Assembly: GCA_004794655.1 (NCBI GenBank)
Contig: SMMW01000020.1
Span: 785,001 to 849,000 of the forward strand
Length of the DNA: 64,000 nt
Reading direction: 5' to 3'
Source of the DNA: Marisa cornuarietis
Taxonomy: Eukaryota; Mollusca; Gastropoda; Architaenioglossa; Ampullariidae
The notes below the pieces were generated by a model, which was not told where the DNA came from, made no database searches, and was given only the letters and a program-made list of their open reading frames with translations. Shown piece after piece: positions 10,940 to 23,030 of the stretch. Both the position numbers and the translations under genes were made by a program. Position 1 is the first letter of the stretch. Each line of letters opens with the position of its first letter.

Positions 10940-13465
10940 ATGACTTTGCCATCATGTTTGTGGTTCTGTAATTCTGTAAGTTCTGAAAAGGATGGCCCGC
11001 TTGTAAAAGTGTGCACGTGTAAAAGCAGAAACTACATTGAAAGTCGAGATTAGACACTTGACCATTGGTAAATATCAAAACTAATCGGTCTTTCACTTTT
11101 CTTCCAGCTTCAAATGAATGCATGCAAGCGTGAAGCGTGCATGGTACAAAATGTTTTTATGCAGTTTATTGATGTTGTAAAATATTTTCAACATTATATT
11201 AATATGTTGATTGCTTTGAGTCTGATCTTTGGAGAATGATTTGTGCTTCGATCCTGACACACTGAAGAAAGCATACCTCTCGTTTACTGGCATTGCACAG
11301 GCGAGAGAAATCACAGGGGAATATTGAAGAGGGATTTTCTCATGTTTCTAGTCTTATTCCTGAGTCTTGCAGGTGCATGCAGTGTTCATGGTCTCTCACA
11401 TTATACCAGTGTTACTCCCCTCCCCACTCCCCCCCATGATGCGAGTTGTAAACTCATTGGAGTCACACTGGCATGTCACGTGATGATCTTAACAGCACCA
11501 AGACAGCAAAACTAATGAGTGTCTGCTGTGGAAACAGTTAATATGTCTTACTGCGCCACCCCGGGTGTATAGACCATCAGCATATGTCTTACCGCGCCAT
11601 CCATTCTATTTACCAGCTCTAAGACATAAACCGTTAATAGAAATATCTCAAACCACTCTCGTTAATACAAATATCACAAACGTTCTCGTTGATAAAAAAA
11701 TATCTAAGACCATTCTCGTTAATAACAATATGTCAAACCACTGAGCAGACAACTCACTCTTGGGTTTTGCTTACCTCCAAAAGTCGTACTGAAACATTTT
11801 TATATCTAGTAATAAACAAATGCAATAAATTATTGTCTTCTCTTGCTTTCTTTAAAGGTATCGTTTCTCAAATGGCTGGCTGATCTCATAAAGCATCATC
11901 GTTGTTGGACTGGACGTCGTGTGAACACCGTCAATGTCAATGTTTGTCTCATGATGAAAATCTGTTGACGAGCCCCCCCCCCCGCCCGAGATCGCTTACA
12001 AGCAAACATACCCACCCCACCCACCTACCTGTCCACATGATAACTCTGATGCTTTATATCAAAGTTATCTGTGTACACACAGTACTGAACTTCCATGTCA
12101 CACTTATATTCTACCATAACAGTAGACAGTATATACAAGGTGACGATCACTTAAGTGGCATCGTCAGGAAGAACTTTCTGGAGAAACTACTCTTGTCAGC
12201 TCAAGGCAGCACAAGTGAAAGACGTTGGTGACATGCTACTTCATGGACACTGTAGAATTCACCAAGAAAGTAAGATTTCTTCTACATCTGGAAAACAGGA
12301 TGTCATTGAAACAGACTGCTACCGACAATGGTTAAGCAGAGTCCGGCGTGGTGGACCAACAAGAGGGTAGAGCTTGAATATTATCAACATTAAGTTGTGT
12401 TGTCTGTCGTCCATCTTTGGACATCAGTACAGCCATGTCAAAGTGTGTAAGTCAACGTGTTTTAAGGTTGGTGTGGTTGCAACATTGTTGCAGACTGTTG
12501 CAGACTGTTTGTAATCTGCGAAGAGGAGATGACAGGCCGCGTGCTGCTTGATGGCTATGGACAGCAATGAACCCACGTGACATCAATATTCATTGGTAGC
12601 CAGTGATAAACTACAACATTACTCCGACATCGATGTAATATGCATTGTCATATTGCTCCAAGATCAAGTTTCAAACCAAATAACACGCGACAAAGCCAAC
12701 GAAGAGAGCGAAGATGGACATTGCCCCTCGCCTTTACCTTTACAATGACATCAAAGTCCAAATGTATCTCCATGTCATGGTCTGATGGTTTACTTGTCAC
12801 GACCACCGCGCAGTGTATCAGTCACTCAATCCCTTCAACACATGCACGGAGCCTGACAAATACGTTTTCTTTCACACAAATTAAAAGAAAAGAATGATTT
12901 GCCTAAGGAATCTCTCTGCTTTACTCAGTATGAATAAAAGAAGAAAACAAGAAAAATACACAAATGAAAAGTCAGTTAAAAAACGATTCCTACATCCAGA
13001 TTACTTTAAAATAATAAAATCCCTAACCTTTGAGTCCTGCCTTTCTGAATATCTACAAGAATACCTACTCACCTAATCGATGTATATACTCCTAAACACC
13101 CTACTCAACAAATTCTTCTTTTAATTCCTACTCTACTTGTCTTTTCGTCCTAAACCTCTCTCTTCTCCTACCTGACTAACTAACTGCTCCTCGCGCTCTC
13201 CCTCACGTCATTTCCTTCGCTTTTTTTACATCACCCATACACGTCTTCCGAACAGCTGACGTCATTCACGCTCTTTCGTTCTTCCACATAAATCCTTATA
13301 AAATGTAAGCTTACTCACGATACAGTCAATAACTACTAACAATGATGCCTGACACTTGTATGTAGATTATCGTCAGTAAGGAAGATGATGTTTCGGAGTA
13401 TTCTTAGGAGACTAACCGCTCGCTGTTATCGGGTATTGCTGCCATCAACAAGAACCCCAAAGGGC
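10940..13465. other. Intergenic, nothing recognised
   Basis: A poly-C run lies at about 11,976-11,985. Around 11,540-11,735 a loose repeat built on ATATCTYAAACC and CTCGTTAATA occurs about four times. No coding region is supported. Confidence 0.45.
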
Positions 13466-13470
13466 TGTAC

Positions 13471-13506
13471 TTACAAATCTTCAAGGCCACCTGCATCACT
13501 CGGTTT
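13471..13506 (-). other. Out-of-frame remnant of receptor 2 C-terminal tail
   Basis: Just past the stop of receptor 2, another frame reads K-P-S-D-A-G-G-L-E-D-L-stop. This matches the K-P-T-D...E-E-F and S-P-S-D...E-E-F endings of receptors 1 and 3. It indicates a recent frameshift in the tail of receptor 2. Confidence 0.65.
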
Positions 13507-13508
13507 AG

Positions 13509-14609
13509 TTAGCTGCTCAGTGCGAGAGGAGATGCTCCTGTAGTAGAAATAACCGTTTTACCGCTAGAAATCCTCTTACACCGGCACAAAATCTCGCGAG
13601 TTTGCGCCCGAAATCTCGTTCCGGTCAAACAGTACAGGTAAAAGTTGACAGCGTGGTGTGAACACCACAAGAAGGTAAATATGCTCCATGTCACAGAAAA
13701 AAGTTCAAACACCGCGACATCCGAGAATAGCCTGTCAGTAACTGACATAACGACAGCTTCGATTGCATAATACGGAAAGGTCATCACCAGAAAGGTCAGT
13801 GAGGTCGTGATCAAGGTGACGGTCATGGACATGGCCTTCCTCTCACGAACCTTCATCTGTTGCTGGCTGCCGACAGCCAAGTGAAGCCGAGCCTCTCTCG
13901 TCGACTGTGTCACGTGTCTGATCAAGATGACGTTATCGACGAGCAGAACGACGAAAGGCAGGAATGACGACGTCACTGTGTCCAGCCAAAACCAAACGGA
14001 GTAGATAACGATCGTCAGCTCGTCGTCATAATTAAAATTGCACGATGTCATCACTGTGCTGTTTCGGAAGGTCATCGTGACCACACTCGGGAAAATCAAG
14101 AAGGCGCCATTAGCTGTCAGTGACAGTGTCAGCAGTACAGCTACAAAGAGAAAGTTCGGAATTTTTTTCAAAACACTATTAATTTGATGATGCCAGGTAA
14201 CATCCAAAGTTCTCTGTGTTACCATGACGACCAATGTCCATGAAGACATCGTGCTAGCACTGTAAGGAATCCAGAAAGTCAGTTTACAAACTACGATATG
14301 AAGAGCTTTGATATCAAAGTTGAAGGTGAATTTTATCCACCTGGGGACGAGGTTGAAGTACAGGCCAATTAAATCTGTCACCGCCAGCACCGTGAAGTAG
14401 ACAGACATGCTGGACTTTGAGCGAGGACTTTTATAGAAAACAGTGAAGACCATGATGTTGCCAAAAGTCCCCAAAACTATGCTAACTGGACTTCCAAGTT
14501 TCCAAACAGTCATACCTGCTTGATACAGGGGTAGCGTGGTGACATCCACCTGTCGAGTACTGAGGACTGAACTCAGATCACCCTCTGCCATGGTGTTGTT
14601 GTCTAACAT
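13509..14609 (-). CDS. Rhodopsin-class GPCR, cluster copy 2 (orphan, frameshifted tail)
   Basis: Single-exon seven-transmembrane receptor of 366 residues from the ATG at 14607-14609. The frame extends upstream only to a GTG, so this ATG is preferred; M7, in an ACCATGG context, is an alternative. Landmarks: G-N (50-51), TM2 D79, C108 and C190 for the extracellular disulphide, T-Q-R (131-133) in place of DRY, F-P-Y-Y (278-281), N-F-Y-L-Y (322-326) and C-R-C (342-344). Residues 83-122 are virtually identical to receptor 3, while the flanks are not. The tail ends L-A-L-S-S instead of the family E-x-F, because a frameshift displaces the usual ending. All seven helices are intact, so signalling could persist, but a tail-dependent partner would be lost. 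Ligand unknown. Confidence 0.92.
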   Translation of the reverse strand: MLDNNTMAEGDLSSVLSTRQVDVTTLPLYQAGMTVWKLGSPVSIVLGTFGNIMVFTVFYKSPRSKSSMSVYFTVLAVTDLIGLYFNLVPRWIKFTFNFDIKALHIVVCKLTFWIPYSASTMSSWTLVVMVTQRTLDVTWHHQINSVLKKIPNFLFVAVLLTLSLTANGAFLIFPSVVTMTFRNSTVMTSCNFNYDDELTIVIYSVWFWLDTVTSSFLPFVVLLVDNVILIRHVTQSTREARLHLAVGSQQQMKVRERKAMSMTVTLITTSLTFLVMTFPYYAIEAVVMSVTDRLFSDVAVFELFSVTWSIFTFLWCSHHAVNFYLYCLTGTRFRAQTREILCRCKRISSGKTVISTTGASPLALSS

Positions 14610-14681
14610 GGTTCGCGAGTCTCTCGATATACGATAAGATATAAGATTCTTCACTCATTACCCCGCAGTAGTCGACGCTCC

Positions 14682-14691
14682 CTGATATAGA
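14682..14691 (-). promoter_or_regulatory. TATA-like box of receptor 2
   Basis: CTATATCAGG on the coding strand, about 75 bp upstream of the chosen start. It is placed similarly to the TATA-like boxes of copies 1, 5 and 6. Confidence 0.35.
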
Positions 14692-14742
14692 GCATGTTGC
14701 CACTGGCTTGTGAAAAAACACTCTTCTAGGAAATGAAAGAAA

Positions 14743-14746
<4 letters not shown>

Positions 14747-14800
<54 letters not shown>

Positions 14801-14891
14801 TACATACACACACATACATACATACATACACACACATATATATATACACACAAATAAGTATTTACACACATGTAGACACCAAGAACGCGCG

Positions 14892-14931
<40 letters not shown>

Positions 14932-15045
14932 TACATATACACACAAATAAGTATTTACACACATGCAGACACCAAAAACGCGCGCGCACGCACATACACA
15001 CACACACACACACACTTGTCGCTGGTGCACACACAAACATACACA
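14747..15045. repeat. Compound CA/CG/TA microsatellite field upstream of receptor 2
   Basis: Long CA runs (about 14,747-14,792; 14,900-14,926; 15,000-15,015) are broken by CATA and CGCG segments. An 80-90 bp block containing ACACAAATAAGTATTTACAC occurs twice (about 14,848 and 14,942). Open frames over it are artefacts. Confidence 0.93.
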
Positions 15046-15405
15046 CGGACATACTAGAATGTTCGCATACTTTCCTTGCACGCACACGGAAAACTACACA
15101 AGAATCAAGAGAAAATTCTTGGCATTGATTTACGACAGTCTGTTGTCGACTACAAGAGACATTGTGTGATTTATATGCATTTCTCAATTTATGAATATTA
15201 GTGGAAACAGAACAGCCACGGAGAATGATTAATTTCTTATGTATTTCTCTTGTTGAGACAGGATGTCGATATCTGTGTCTGCGCCATTAAAACAGCAAGA
15301 AAATGTGAATTTTAGTTTAACTTCCTTTCGCGATGCTACGGCTTCTATATTCCTATACTTTGTGCGAAACTTCTTTCTTCGGGTTACAGGAGACATGAAA
15401 ACATG
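15046..15405. other. Intergenic, nothing recognised
   Basis: Non-repetitive spacer between the CA field and the satellite array. Confidence 0.45.
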
Positions 15406-17409
15406 AGTTTGGACTGTCTATTCACTGTCACAATGTTCACTCGTGTGAAGTTTGACTGTCTATTCACTGTCACAATGTTCACTCGTGTGAAGTTTGGACT
15501 GTCTATTCACTGTCGCAATGTTCACTCGTGTGAAGTTTGGACTGTATATTCACTGTCGCAATGTTCACTCGTGTGAAGTTTGGACTGTCTATTCACTGTC
15601 ACAATGTTCACTCGTGTGAAGTTTGGACTGTCTATTCACTGTCACAATGTTCACTCGTGTGAAGTTTGGACTGTATATTCACTGTCGCAATGTTCACTCG
15701 TGTGAAGTTTGGACTGTCTATTCACTGTCACAATGTTCACTCGTGTGAAGTTTGGACTGTCTATTCACTGTCACAATGTTCACTCGTGTGAAGTTTGGAC
15801 TGTATATTCACTGTCGCAATGTTCACTCGTGTGAAGTTTGGACTGTCTATTCACTGTCACAATGTTTACTCGTGTGAAGTTTGACTGTCTATTCACTGTC
15901 GCAATGTTCACTCGTGTGAAGTTTGGACTGTATATTCACTGTCGCAATGTTCACTCGTGTGAAGTTTGGACTGTCTATTCACTGTCGCAATGTTCACTCG
16001 TGTGAAGTTTGGACTGTATATTCACTGTCGCAATGTTCACTCGTGTGAAGTTTGGACTGTCTATTCACTGTCACAATGTTCACTCGTGTGAAGTTTGGAC
16101 TGTCTATTCACTGTCGCAATGTTCACTCGTGTGAAGTTTGGACTGTCTATTCACTGTCACAATGTTCACTCGTGTGAAGTTTGGACTGTATATTCACTGT
16201 CGCAATGTTCACTCGTGTGAAGTTTGGACTGTCTATTCACTGTCACAATGTTCACTCGTGTGAAGTTTGGACTGTCTATTCACTGTCACAATGTTCACTC
16301 GTGTGAAGTTTGGACTGTATATTCACTGTCGCAATGTTCACTCGTGTGAAGTTTGGACTGTCTATTCACTGTCACAATGTTCACTGGTGTGAAGTTTGGA
16401 CTGTCTATTCACTGTCGCAATGTTCACTCGTGTGAAGTTTGGACTGTATATTCACTGTCGCAATGTTCACTCGTGTGAAGTTTGGACTGTCTATTCACTG
16501 TCACAATGTTTACTCGTGTGAAGTTTGACTGTCTATTCACTGTCGCAATGTTCACTCGTGTGAAGTTTGGACTGTATATTCACTGTCACAATGTTCACTC
16601 GTGTGAAGTTTGACTGTCTATTCACTGTCGCAATGTTCACTCGTGTGAAGTTTGACTGTCTATTCACTGTCGCAATGTTCACTCGTGTGAAGTTTGGACT
16701 GTATATTCACTGTCGCAATGTTCACTCGTGTGAAGTTTGGACTGTCTATTCACTGTCGCAATGTTCACTCGTGTGAAGTTTGGACTGTATATTCACTGTC
16801 GCAATGTTCACTCGTGTGAAGTTTGGACTGTCTATTCACTGTCACAATGTTCACTCGTGTGAAGTTTGGACTGTCTATTCACTGTCGCAATGTTCACTCG
16901 TGTGAAGTTTGGACTGTCTATTCACTGTCACAATGTTCACTCGTGTGAAGTTTGGACTGTATATTCACTGTCGCAATGTTCACTCGTGTGAAGTTTGGAC
17001 TGTCTATTCACTGTCACAATGTTCACTCGTGTGAAGTTTGGACTGTCTATTCACTGTCACAATGTTAACTCGTGTGAAGTTTGGACTGTATATTCACTGT
17101 CGCAATGTTCACTCGTGTGAAGTTTGGACTGTCTATTCACTGTCACAATGTTCACTCGTGTGAAGTTTGACTGTCTATTCACTGTCGCAATGTTCACTCG
17201 TGTGAAGTTTGACTGTCTATTCACTGTCGCAATGTTCACTCGTGTGAAGTTTGGTCTGTATATTCACTGTCGCAATGTTCACTCGTGTGAAGTTTGGACT
17301 GTCTATTCACTGTCGCAATGTTCACTCGTGTGAAGTTTGGACTGTCTATTCACTGTCGCAATGTTCACTCGTGTGAAGTTTGGACTGTCTATTCACTGTC
17401 GCAAGGTTC
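15406..17409. repeat. 43-bp satellite array, about 47 copies
   Basis: The unit is GTTTGGACTGTCTATTCACTG followed by TCRCAATGTTCACTCGTGTGAA. Variants at two sites (TCTATT/TATATT and CAC/CGC) and a 42-bp form lacking one G make copy types that recur in ordered blocks. The block of copies at 16,567-16,776 is repeated at 17,124-17,333, 557 bp away. Open frames within it are artefacts of the repeat. Confidence 0.97.
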
Positions 17410-18415
17410 ATCCTGGTACTGTTGTTTCGCATGAAGAAAATGAATCTACAAGCCAGACCCCTCAAAGATGTGTGTCCCTTGCAGCTGCCGTTTTTTTTTT
17501 TGTGCTGTCAAAAGGTCATAGGTCATCGGGGACTCTTGGCGTATGCACGTTCTTCAGTGAGCGCAGATTTACCGCGTTTCCATGACAGCCAGGCCCACGC
17601 ATGTTCACTGGAAGGTACACCGAAGAATATACGATACCCAGCCGGTAACAGACAGAACCAAACACTTAAAAAACAAATTACCACAAACGCTTAGAATTAT
17701 GTTTGTTTCTAAGACAACAGAAACAAATTCAAGCAGAGCTGAATTAACGCGGAAAGACCTGCTGCAAGTTTTTCTCGAAGAACTGAAATAATTCCGATCC
17801 CTATTATTTTAGGGTCAGGGAATTGAATGCATTGTCTTTTATATTTAGTCTCATCTGGTTTGACTGTTCTGCTATACCTGTGATGAACAGGTGGACCAAG
17901 ACTTGACAAGTTCGTCCGTCTTCGTGGTTTCTCTGGCGAACCCTGGTTCAAGATTATAGGTTGTACTGTATTGCAGATCTCTAGACCACACAAATATTAA
18001 CAGGCGGAAGCCATTACACTGCTATGATGTAGCTAGCTGCTGACTTTTAAAGAACTGTCTCTGATTGTGATTTGACTTTCGCAATGAGTAAAACCTGTCG
18101 TCACGTGGCAGCTTCCCATGATGCCTGAACGCGAGAATAAAAAATGATTGAGCAAAGTATCACTGGTCATATTGCATAAGCACAAGCTATGTCCTGTTAA
18201 TAACCAAGAGGTTTTTTCATCAGTTTACACTTTCGTTTACTTCCACCGCAAACAGCTACAAATATGACCAGTACTTCTGCTATTTGTAGCACTAAATGAA
18301 CATATTTATCTTCCCAAAGACAATCAGAAAGAACAGCTGACGTGTCACGAACTTCGACAGTCGACTCCACAACTCACTTCTCATAAAGGTCTAGGGAAAC
18401 ACAGGAAAAATAAAA
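17410..18415. other. Intergenic, nothing recognised
   Basis: Unique-looking sequence between two tandem arrays. No coding region recognised. Confidence 0.45.
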
Positions 18416-18868
18416 ATAGTGTGATATATCGTGAGTGTATCGTGTGTGCATTGCGTAATATATCATGTGATGTATAGTGTATGTATCGTGTGATGCATCG
18501 TGTATGTATCGTGTGATGTGTCGTGTGTGCATCGTGTAATATATCGTGTGACGTATCATGCACGTGTCGTGTAATGTACCGTGTGATATATCGTGTGTGT
18601 ATCGTGTGATATATCGTGTGTGTATCGTGTGATATATCGTGTGTGCATCGTGTAATATATCATGTTATGTATAGTGTATGTATCATGTGATGTGTCGTGT
18701 GTGCATCGTGTAATATATCATGTTATGTATAGTGTATGTATCATGTGATGAGTCGTGTGTGCATCGTGTAATATATCATGTTATGTATAGTGTATGTATC
18801 ATGTGATGAGTCGTGTGTGCATCGTGCAATATATCATGTGAAGTATAGTGTATGTATCGTGTGATGTC
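18416..18868. repeat. CGTGTGATGTAT-type degenerate tandem repeat, left part
   Basis: Short 8-10 bp words (ATCGTGTG, ATATATCGTG, ATGTATCGTG) repeat throughout. A longer unit containing TAATATATCATGTTATGTAT recurs about three times between 18,650 and 18,800. The array continues at 19,736 after an inserted LINE. Confidence 0.93.
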
Positions 18869-19735
18869 GTCATCATTCCTTGTTACTCCTCGAGGAGCAT
18901 AAGGCCGCAACAACACCTCCCCAGCGGACCCGGTTTTGGGCAGCCCCCTCCCTCCCCTCAGTTGGGCCCATGTGGTTCCGCGATCGTTTGCCCTCGCTCT
19001 CTTGATCTTCTTCAAGTCTGTTTTGGTCTCCCGACTCTCCTCTTCCCCTGAGGGTTCCAGTCAAGTGCTTGCCTGACAATGGTGTCAGCTGGTTTGTACA
19101 GGGTGTGTTCTATCCACCCCCACTTGCGCTTGTTGATGTCTTGACTAGTGGCATTCTGGTTAGTTCTTTCCCACAGGCTGCTATTGGAGATCTTTTCAGG
19201 CCATCTTATTCCCAAGATATGGCCAAGGTAACGTTGATAAAGGTCTGGAGCTTGTTGTTGATGGTGTTTGTCCCTCTCCAGGTTTCGGAGCCATACAGTA
19301 GGACTGCCTTCACATTGGTGTTGAAGATGCGGGTCTTACTGCGGAGGGACAATGCTTGGGAGTTCAGGATGGGGCGTAGGGTGTTAAAAGCATGCCTGGC
19401 CTTGTTTATGCAGCTTCTGATGTCGTCGTCCGCTCCACCGTCCTCGCTAACGATGCTTCCTAGATATGTGAAGCGGTCTGTTTCTAGGATGTTCTCCCCT
19501 TGAAGATGGATTGGAAGTTCCTGCTTGTTGTTGATATTCATCACTTCGGTCTTCTTTCTGTTGACCTTTAAGCCGGTCTTCTCTGCTTCCTCTGCTAGCT
19601 TGCTCAGTTTGGTTTGTGCATGCTGCTGCCGATGAGATAGGAGACTAATGTCATCTGCAAAGTCCAGGTCCTCTAGCTGTTTGGTGAAGGTCCACTGAAT
19701 ACCGGTGTTGTTGTCTTAGGTTGTCTTACGCATAA
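18869..19735 (-). mobile_element. 5'-truncated RTE-like LINE inserted in the CGTG repeat
   Basis: The minus strand encodes the C-terminal part of a reverse transcriptase ORF. It reads F-T-Y-L-G-S-I-V-S-E-D-G-G (about 19,460-19,425), then [21 protein letters not shown] (19,350-19,280). After a one-base frameshift near 19,240 come [10 protein letters not shown] and L-W-E-R-T (19,212-19,165) and finally [13 protein letters not shown] (19,045-19,015). The catalytic RT core is missing (5' truncation). The 3' end near 18,869 reads GGAATGATGACG. Both sides continue the same tandem repeat, so insertion into the array is clear. Confidence 0.85.
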
Positions 19736-20826
19736 ATCGTGTGATGTATCGTGTATGTATCACGAGACGTTTCATGCATGTGTCGTGTAATGTATCGTCT
19801 GATATATCGTGTGTGTATCGTGTGTGCATTGTTTAATATATTATGTGATGTATAGTGTATGTATCGTGTACGAATCGTGTGATGTATCGTGTATGTAGCG
19901 TGTAATATATCCTGTGACGTATCGTGCACGTGTCGTGTAATGTATCGTGGGATATATATTGTGTGTATCGTGTATGTATCGTGTATGCATTGTGTAATAT
20001 ATCATGTGATGTATAGTGTACGAATCATGTGATGTATCGTGTATGTATCGTGTAATATATCGTGTGACATATTATGCATGTGTCGTGTAATGTATCGTGT
20101 GTGTATCGTGTGTGTATCGTGTGATATATCGTGTGTGTATCGTGTCATGTATCATATAACAGATCGTGTGATCTATCGTGTTATATATTGTGTGATGTTA
20201 CGTTTATGTGTCATGTAATTTATCGTGTGATATATCGTGTGTGTATCGTGTATTGTATCATGTCACATATCGTGTGATGTATCGTGTGTATTGTGCAATC
20301 TATCGTGTAATGTATCGTGTATGTATCGTGTGTATATCATGTGTGTATTGTGTTGTATCGTGTATGTATCGTGTGTATTGTGCAATTTATCGTGTAATGT
20401 ATCGTGTATGTATCGTGTGTATATCATGTGTGTATTGTGTTGTATCGTGTATGTATCGTGTGTATTGTGCAATTTATCGTGTAATGTATCGTGTATGTAT
20501 CGTGTGTATATCATGTGTGTATTGTGTTGTATCGTGTATGTATCGTGTGTATTGTGCAATTTATCGTGTAATGTATCGTGTATGTATCGTGTGTATATCA
20601 TGTGTGTATTGTGTTGTATCATGTATGTATCGTGTGTATATCATGTGTGCATTGTGTTGTATCGTGTATGTATCGTGTGTATTGTGCAATCTATCGTGTA
20701 ATGTATCGTGTGTACATGTATATCATGTGTGTATTGTGTGATGTATCGTTTGATTTATCGTGTATGCATCGTGTATATATGGTGTGTGTATTGTGTGATG
20801 TATCGTGTGATGAATTGTGTGTTAAT
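19736..20826. repeat. CGTGTGATGTAT-type tandem repeat, right part with 87-bp higher-order unit
   Basis: Same short words as the left part. Between about 20,300 and 20,620 an 87-bp unit repeats about four times nearly perfectly. Because 87 is a multiple of three, long open frames arise on both strands (for example 20,208-20,741 plus and 20,263-20,622 minus); these are not genes. Confidence 0.95.
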
Positions 20827-21761
20827 CAATAAGTAATAACAGCGCTAAGTAATCAGATCAAATAACTATCAGTTAATAACCCTAGGAATAAAATAAACTA
20901 AATAAAAATTTAGTTCTTTCACCAATAGGACGGCATCTCAGGTTCGGATACCGAGTTTCTAATACATTTGTCAAATAATAATAATAATGAAGATTTTTAT
21001 AGCGCATAAATAAAGTAGTCACGAGCGATGCAAAGTCTGTTTAGAGACATGTCACCTAAAACCTCCATCGTCTAACAAAATGTCACGGACTGCATTGTTT
21101 ACAATAAATATCTTGTACATATAACGATCCACAACAAAGGGATGTAGCTCCGCAAATCTTTTATGCTGTACATTTTCCTCCAAATTTAATTTACCCGCTT
21201 AATCAGCGAAAATAGGAAATAAAGGCAAAAAAGATGATGAAAAGATGCACAACCCAAGGAATATCCGCCTCATCCGGGTTTCATGTAATTCATTTAACAC
21301 TTTAACGCATACATCATGTCGTCTAATATTAAAGCTTGTTTGTTATTATATTCACACTAAGCTCGATTTCTCTGTATATTTAAGTGAAGTCCTACCGTGC
21401 ATATTCACTTGTAGCTTCTTTTATTTAAATTTTTTTCTACAAACTTAAAGGTCAAAAGCAGCGCAACATTATTTCTTTATGATCGGGTTCGTTTTAAAAT
21501 AATAATTCCCAAAATATGAGTACATAATTATCCTTAATTATCCCCCTCAACAGCAGGTTTCAGTGTTCAGTCATTTGTGGCGATAACTCGCCTCAGTTGT
21601 CTTTCTCTCGTTGTGTCGCCGCTCTAGCATAGACACGAAGGGAGGTTAATCTGCTCGAAAAGGGGGAACAACTGATAACCGCTACGACCATCGCTTTGCG
21701 GACAATGAACCGCACGCCGTGTTCATGTTTGGAGTTGTCTCCACTGAACTAAACAAATTCT

Positions 21762-21809
<48 letters not shown>

Positions 21810-22735
21810 TTGTTTGGCCTAAGTAGGCATCTGCGGATCTTCAGCTAGAACTTAAGAGGAAGGAGCAATGAGAAACAGGTGTTCTAGTGTTTGAAGAACA
21901 TCGTGGGCAGGTAGGTGATGAGAAGATGATTAAATTGTTTCGTGTAGTCGATCAATTATTTATGTACACAAATTGTTCGTTGCTACGAGTGGAGACGACG
22001 TCCGTAGAAGTTGCGGTGCCCACCGGCTGAAGAGTCGGGTTTGCTTCTTGATCTTCCAGAGGGTCTGACAGAGAGTTTCCTCAAAGTCCTTGTGAGAGAT
22101 TTGGCCTTTCTCTCATTCTTTTGGTTTGAGCTTTGGTGATTCCCATACTGCTATATGAGATCTCTCTCTCTCTCTCTCGTCACGCCTTTGATGTTTCCCA
22201 TGATGAGGTTGGTGATAAGATTATCTATTACACAGCACTAGACCGATCATTGTTAAAAAGGGTGTGTCAGCTTGATCACAAGCTCATAGAAAGTTCTGGA
22301 TATTTCCTTCGAATGTAATGCAAGACAAATATCCCCGTGGAACTTTAATCGTTCATCCTGGTATCACTACAGCACAGAGTGCGAGTGGTCCTCATTGTTT
22401 GCTGCTAGATGGCCGCCTTGGCTACTGGAGGTGGGTGCGGGGTCGTTCTTTTTGCAATTTCTTGCGGTCTGTCCAAAACCTCGGCATAGAACACACCTTC
22501 GTGGACGCCGTGGAGATTTTTCTTTAAACTGTTTCTCGTTTTTCTTCGGGGGGGGGGGGGTAAGTGCGTTGGTTTGTTACCATCAGAGGGACCGAATTTA
22601 TTGTTCAAAAGTAATAGTCCATAGTCCGAGTTGGTGATCGGGATAATTTTCTTCAACATTGAGAGGTAGCTTGTCCTTCATTAGCGTAATATAATCTCAT
22701 ACCTGCAGGCCATCACTTATTAAGCGATAATAGTC
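20827..22735. other. Intergenic with small repeats
   Basis: An (AAT)n run with a TTTTTATAGCGCATAAA end (20,976-21,010) looks like the 3' tail of a retroelement on the minus strand. A (TTTC)n run lies at 21,758-21,810 and a G run at 22,548-22,560. No coding region recognised. Confidence 0.5.
21758..21810. repeat. (TTTC)n microsatellite
   Basis: About 13 perfect units. Confidence 0.97.
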
Positions 22736-22737
22736 AG

Positions 22738-23030
22738 TCAGTAAATCGGTCGGTCGGTCGGTCGGTCCCTTGACCGGCAGCTGACAAGGCCCGCCACTCT
22801 TTTCTATATTGGGCGATAGTCAGCAGGTTCTGTACAGGACGACCAGTCCAGTCTTTGATGTTTGTAAGTCAGTTCTTTCTCTGGCCACCGCGGCGTCAGC
22901 CACCCTCCAAGGTGCCTTGAAGGATAGTCTTCGACAGGGTGTCGTGCCGGGTCTGTCACAGAGGGGTGACATGGAGGCCAATAGCCAGTACAGCGAGAAT
23001 GCCCAAATCGCACCCGGCGCATGAGTCATA
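22738..23030 (-). mobile_element. 3' end of an RTE-like LINE
   Basis: The minus strand encodes R-H-D-T-L-S-K-T-I-L-Q-G-T-L-E-G-G, then, with stops, R-R-G-G-Q-R-K-N and I-K-D-W-T-G-R-P-V-Q-N-L-L-T, then R-K-E-W-R. This is the extreme C terminus of the RTE-like ORF. A (GACC)n microsatellite tail follows (plus strand GGTC run at about 22,748-22,766). It continues the protein that breaks off at about 23,815 in the next entry, so both are halves of one copy. Confidence 0.8.

Noticed and set aside
14733..15187. Several long frames over CA repeats (also at 7,481-7,958, 26,308-26,605 and 34,044-34,535)
   Set aside because: They encode only His-Thr or Val-Cys dipeptide repeats and come from microsatellites.
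15406..17409. Possible CRISPR-like array because of regular spacing
   Set aside because: There are no unique spacers; the whole 43-bp unit repeats in a eukaryotic context.
20208..20741. 177-codon Cys/Val/Tyr-rich frame
   Set aside because: It is generated by the 87-bp repeat; the opposite strand is equally open.
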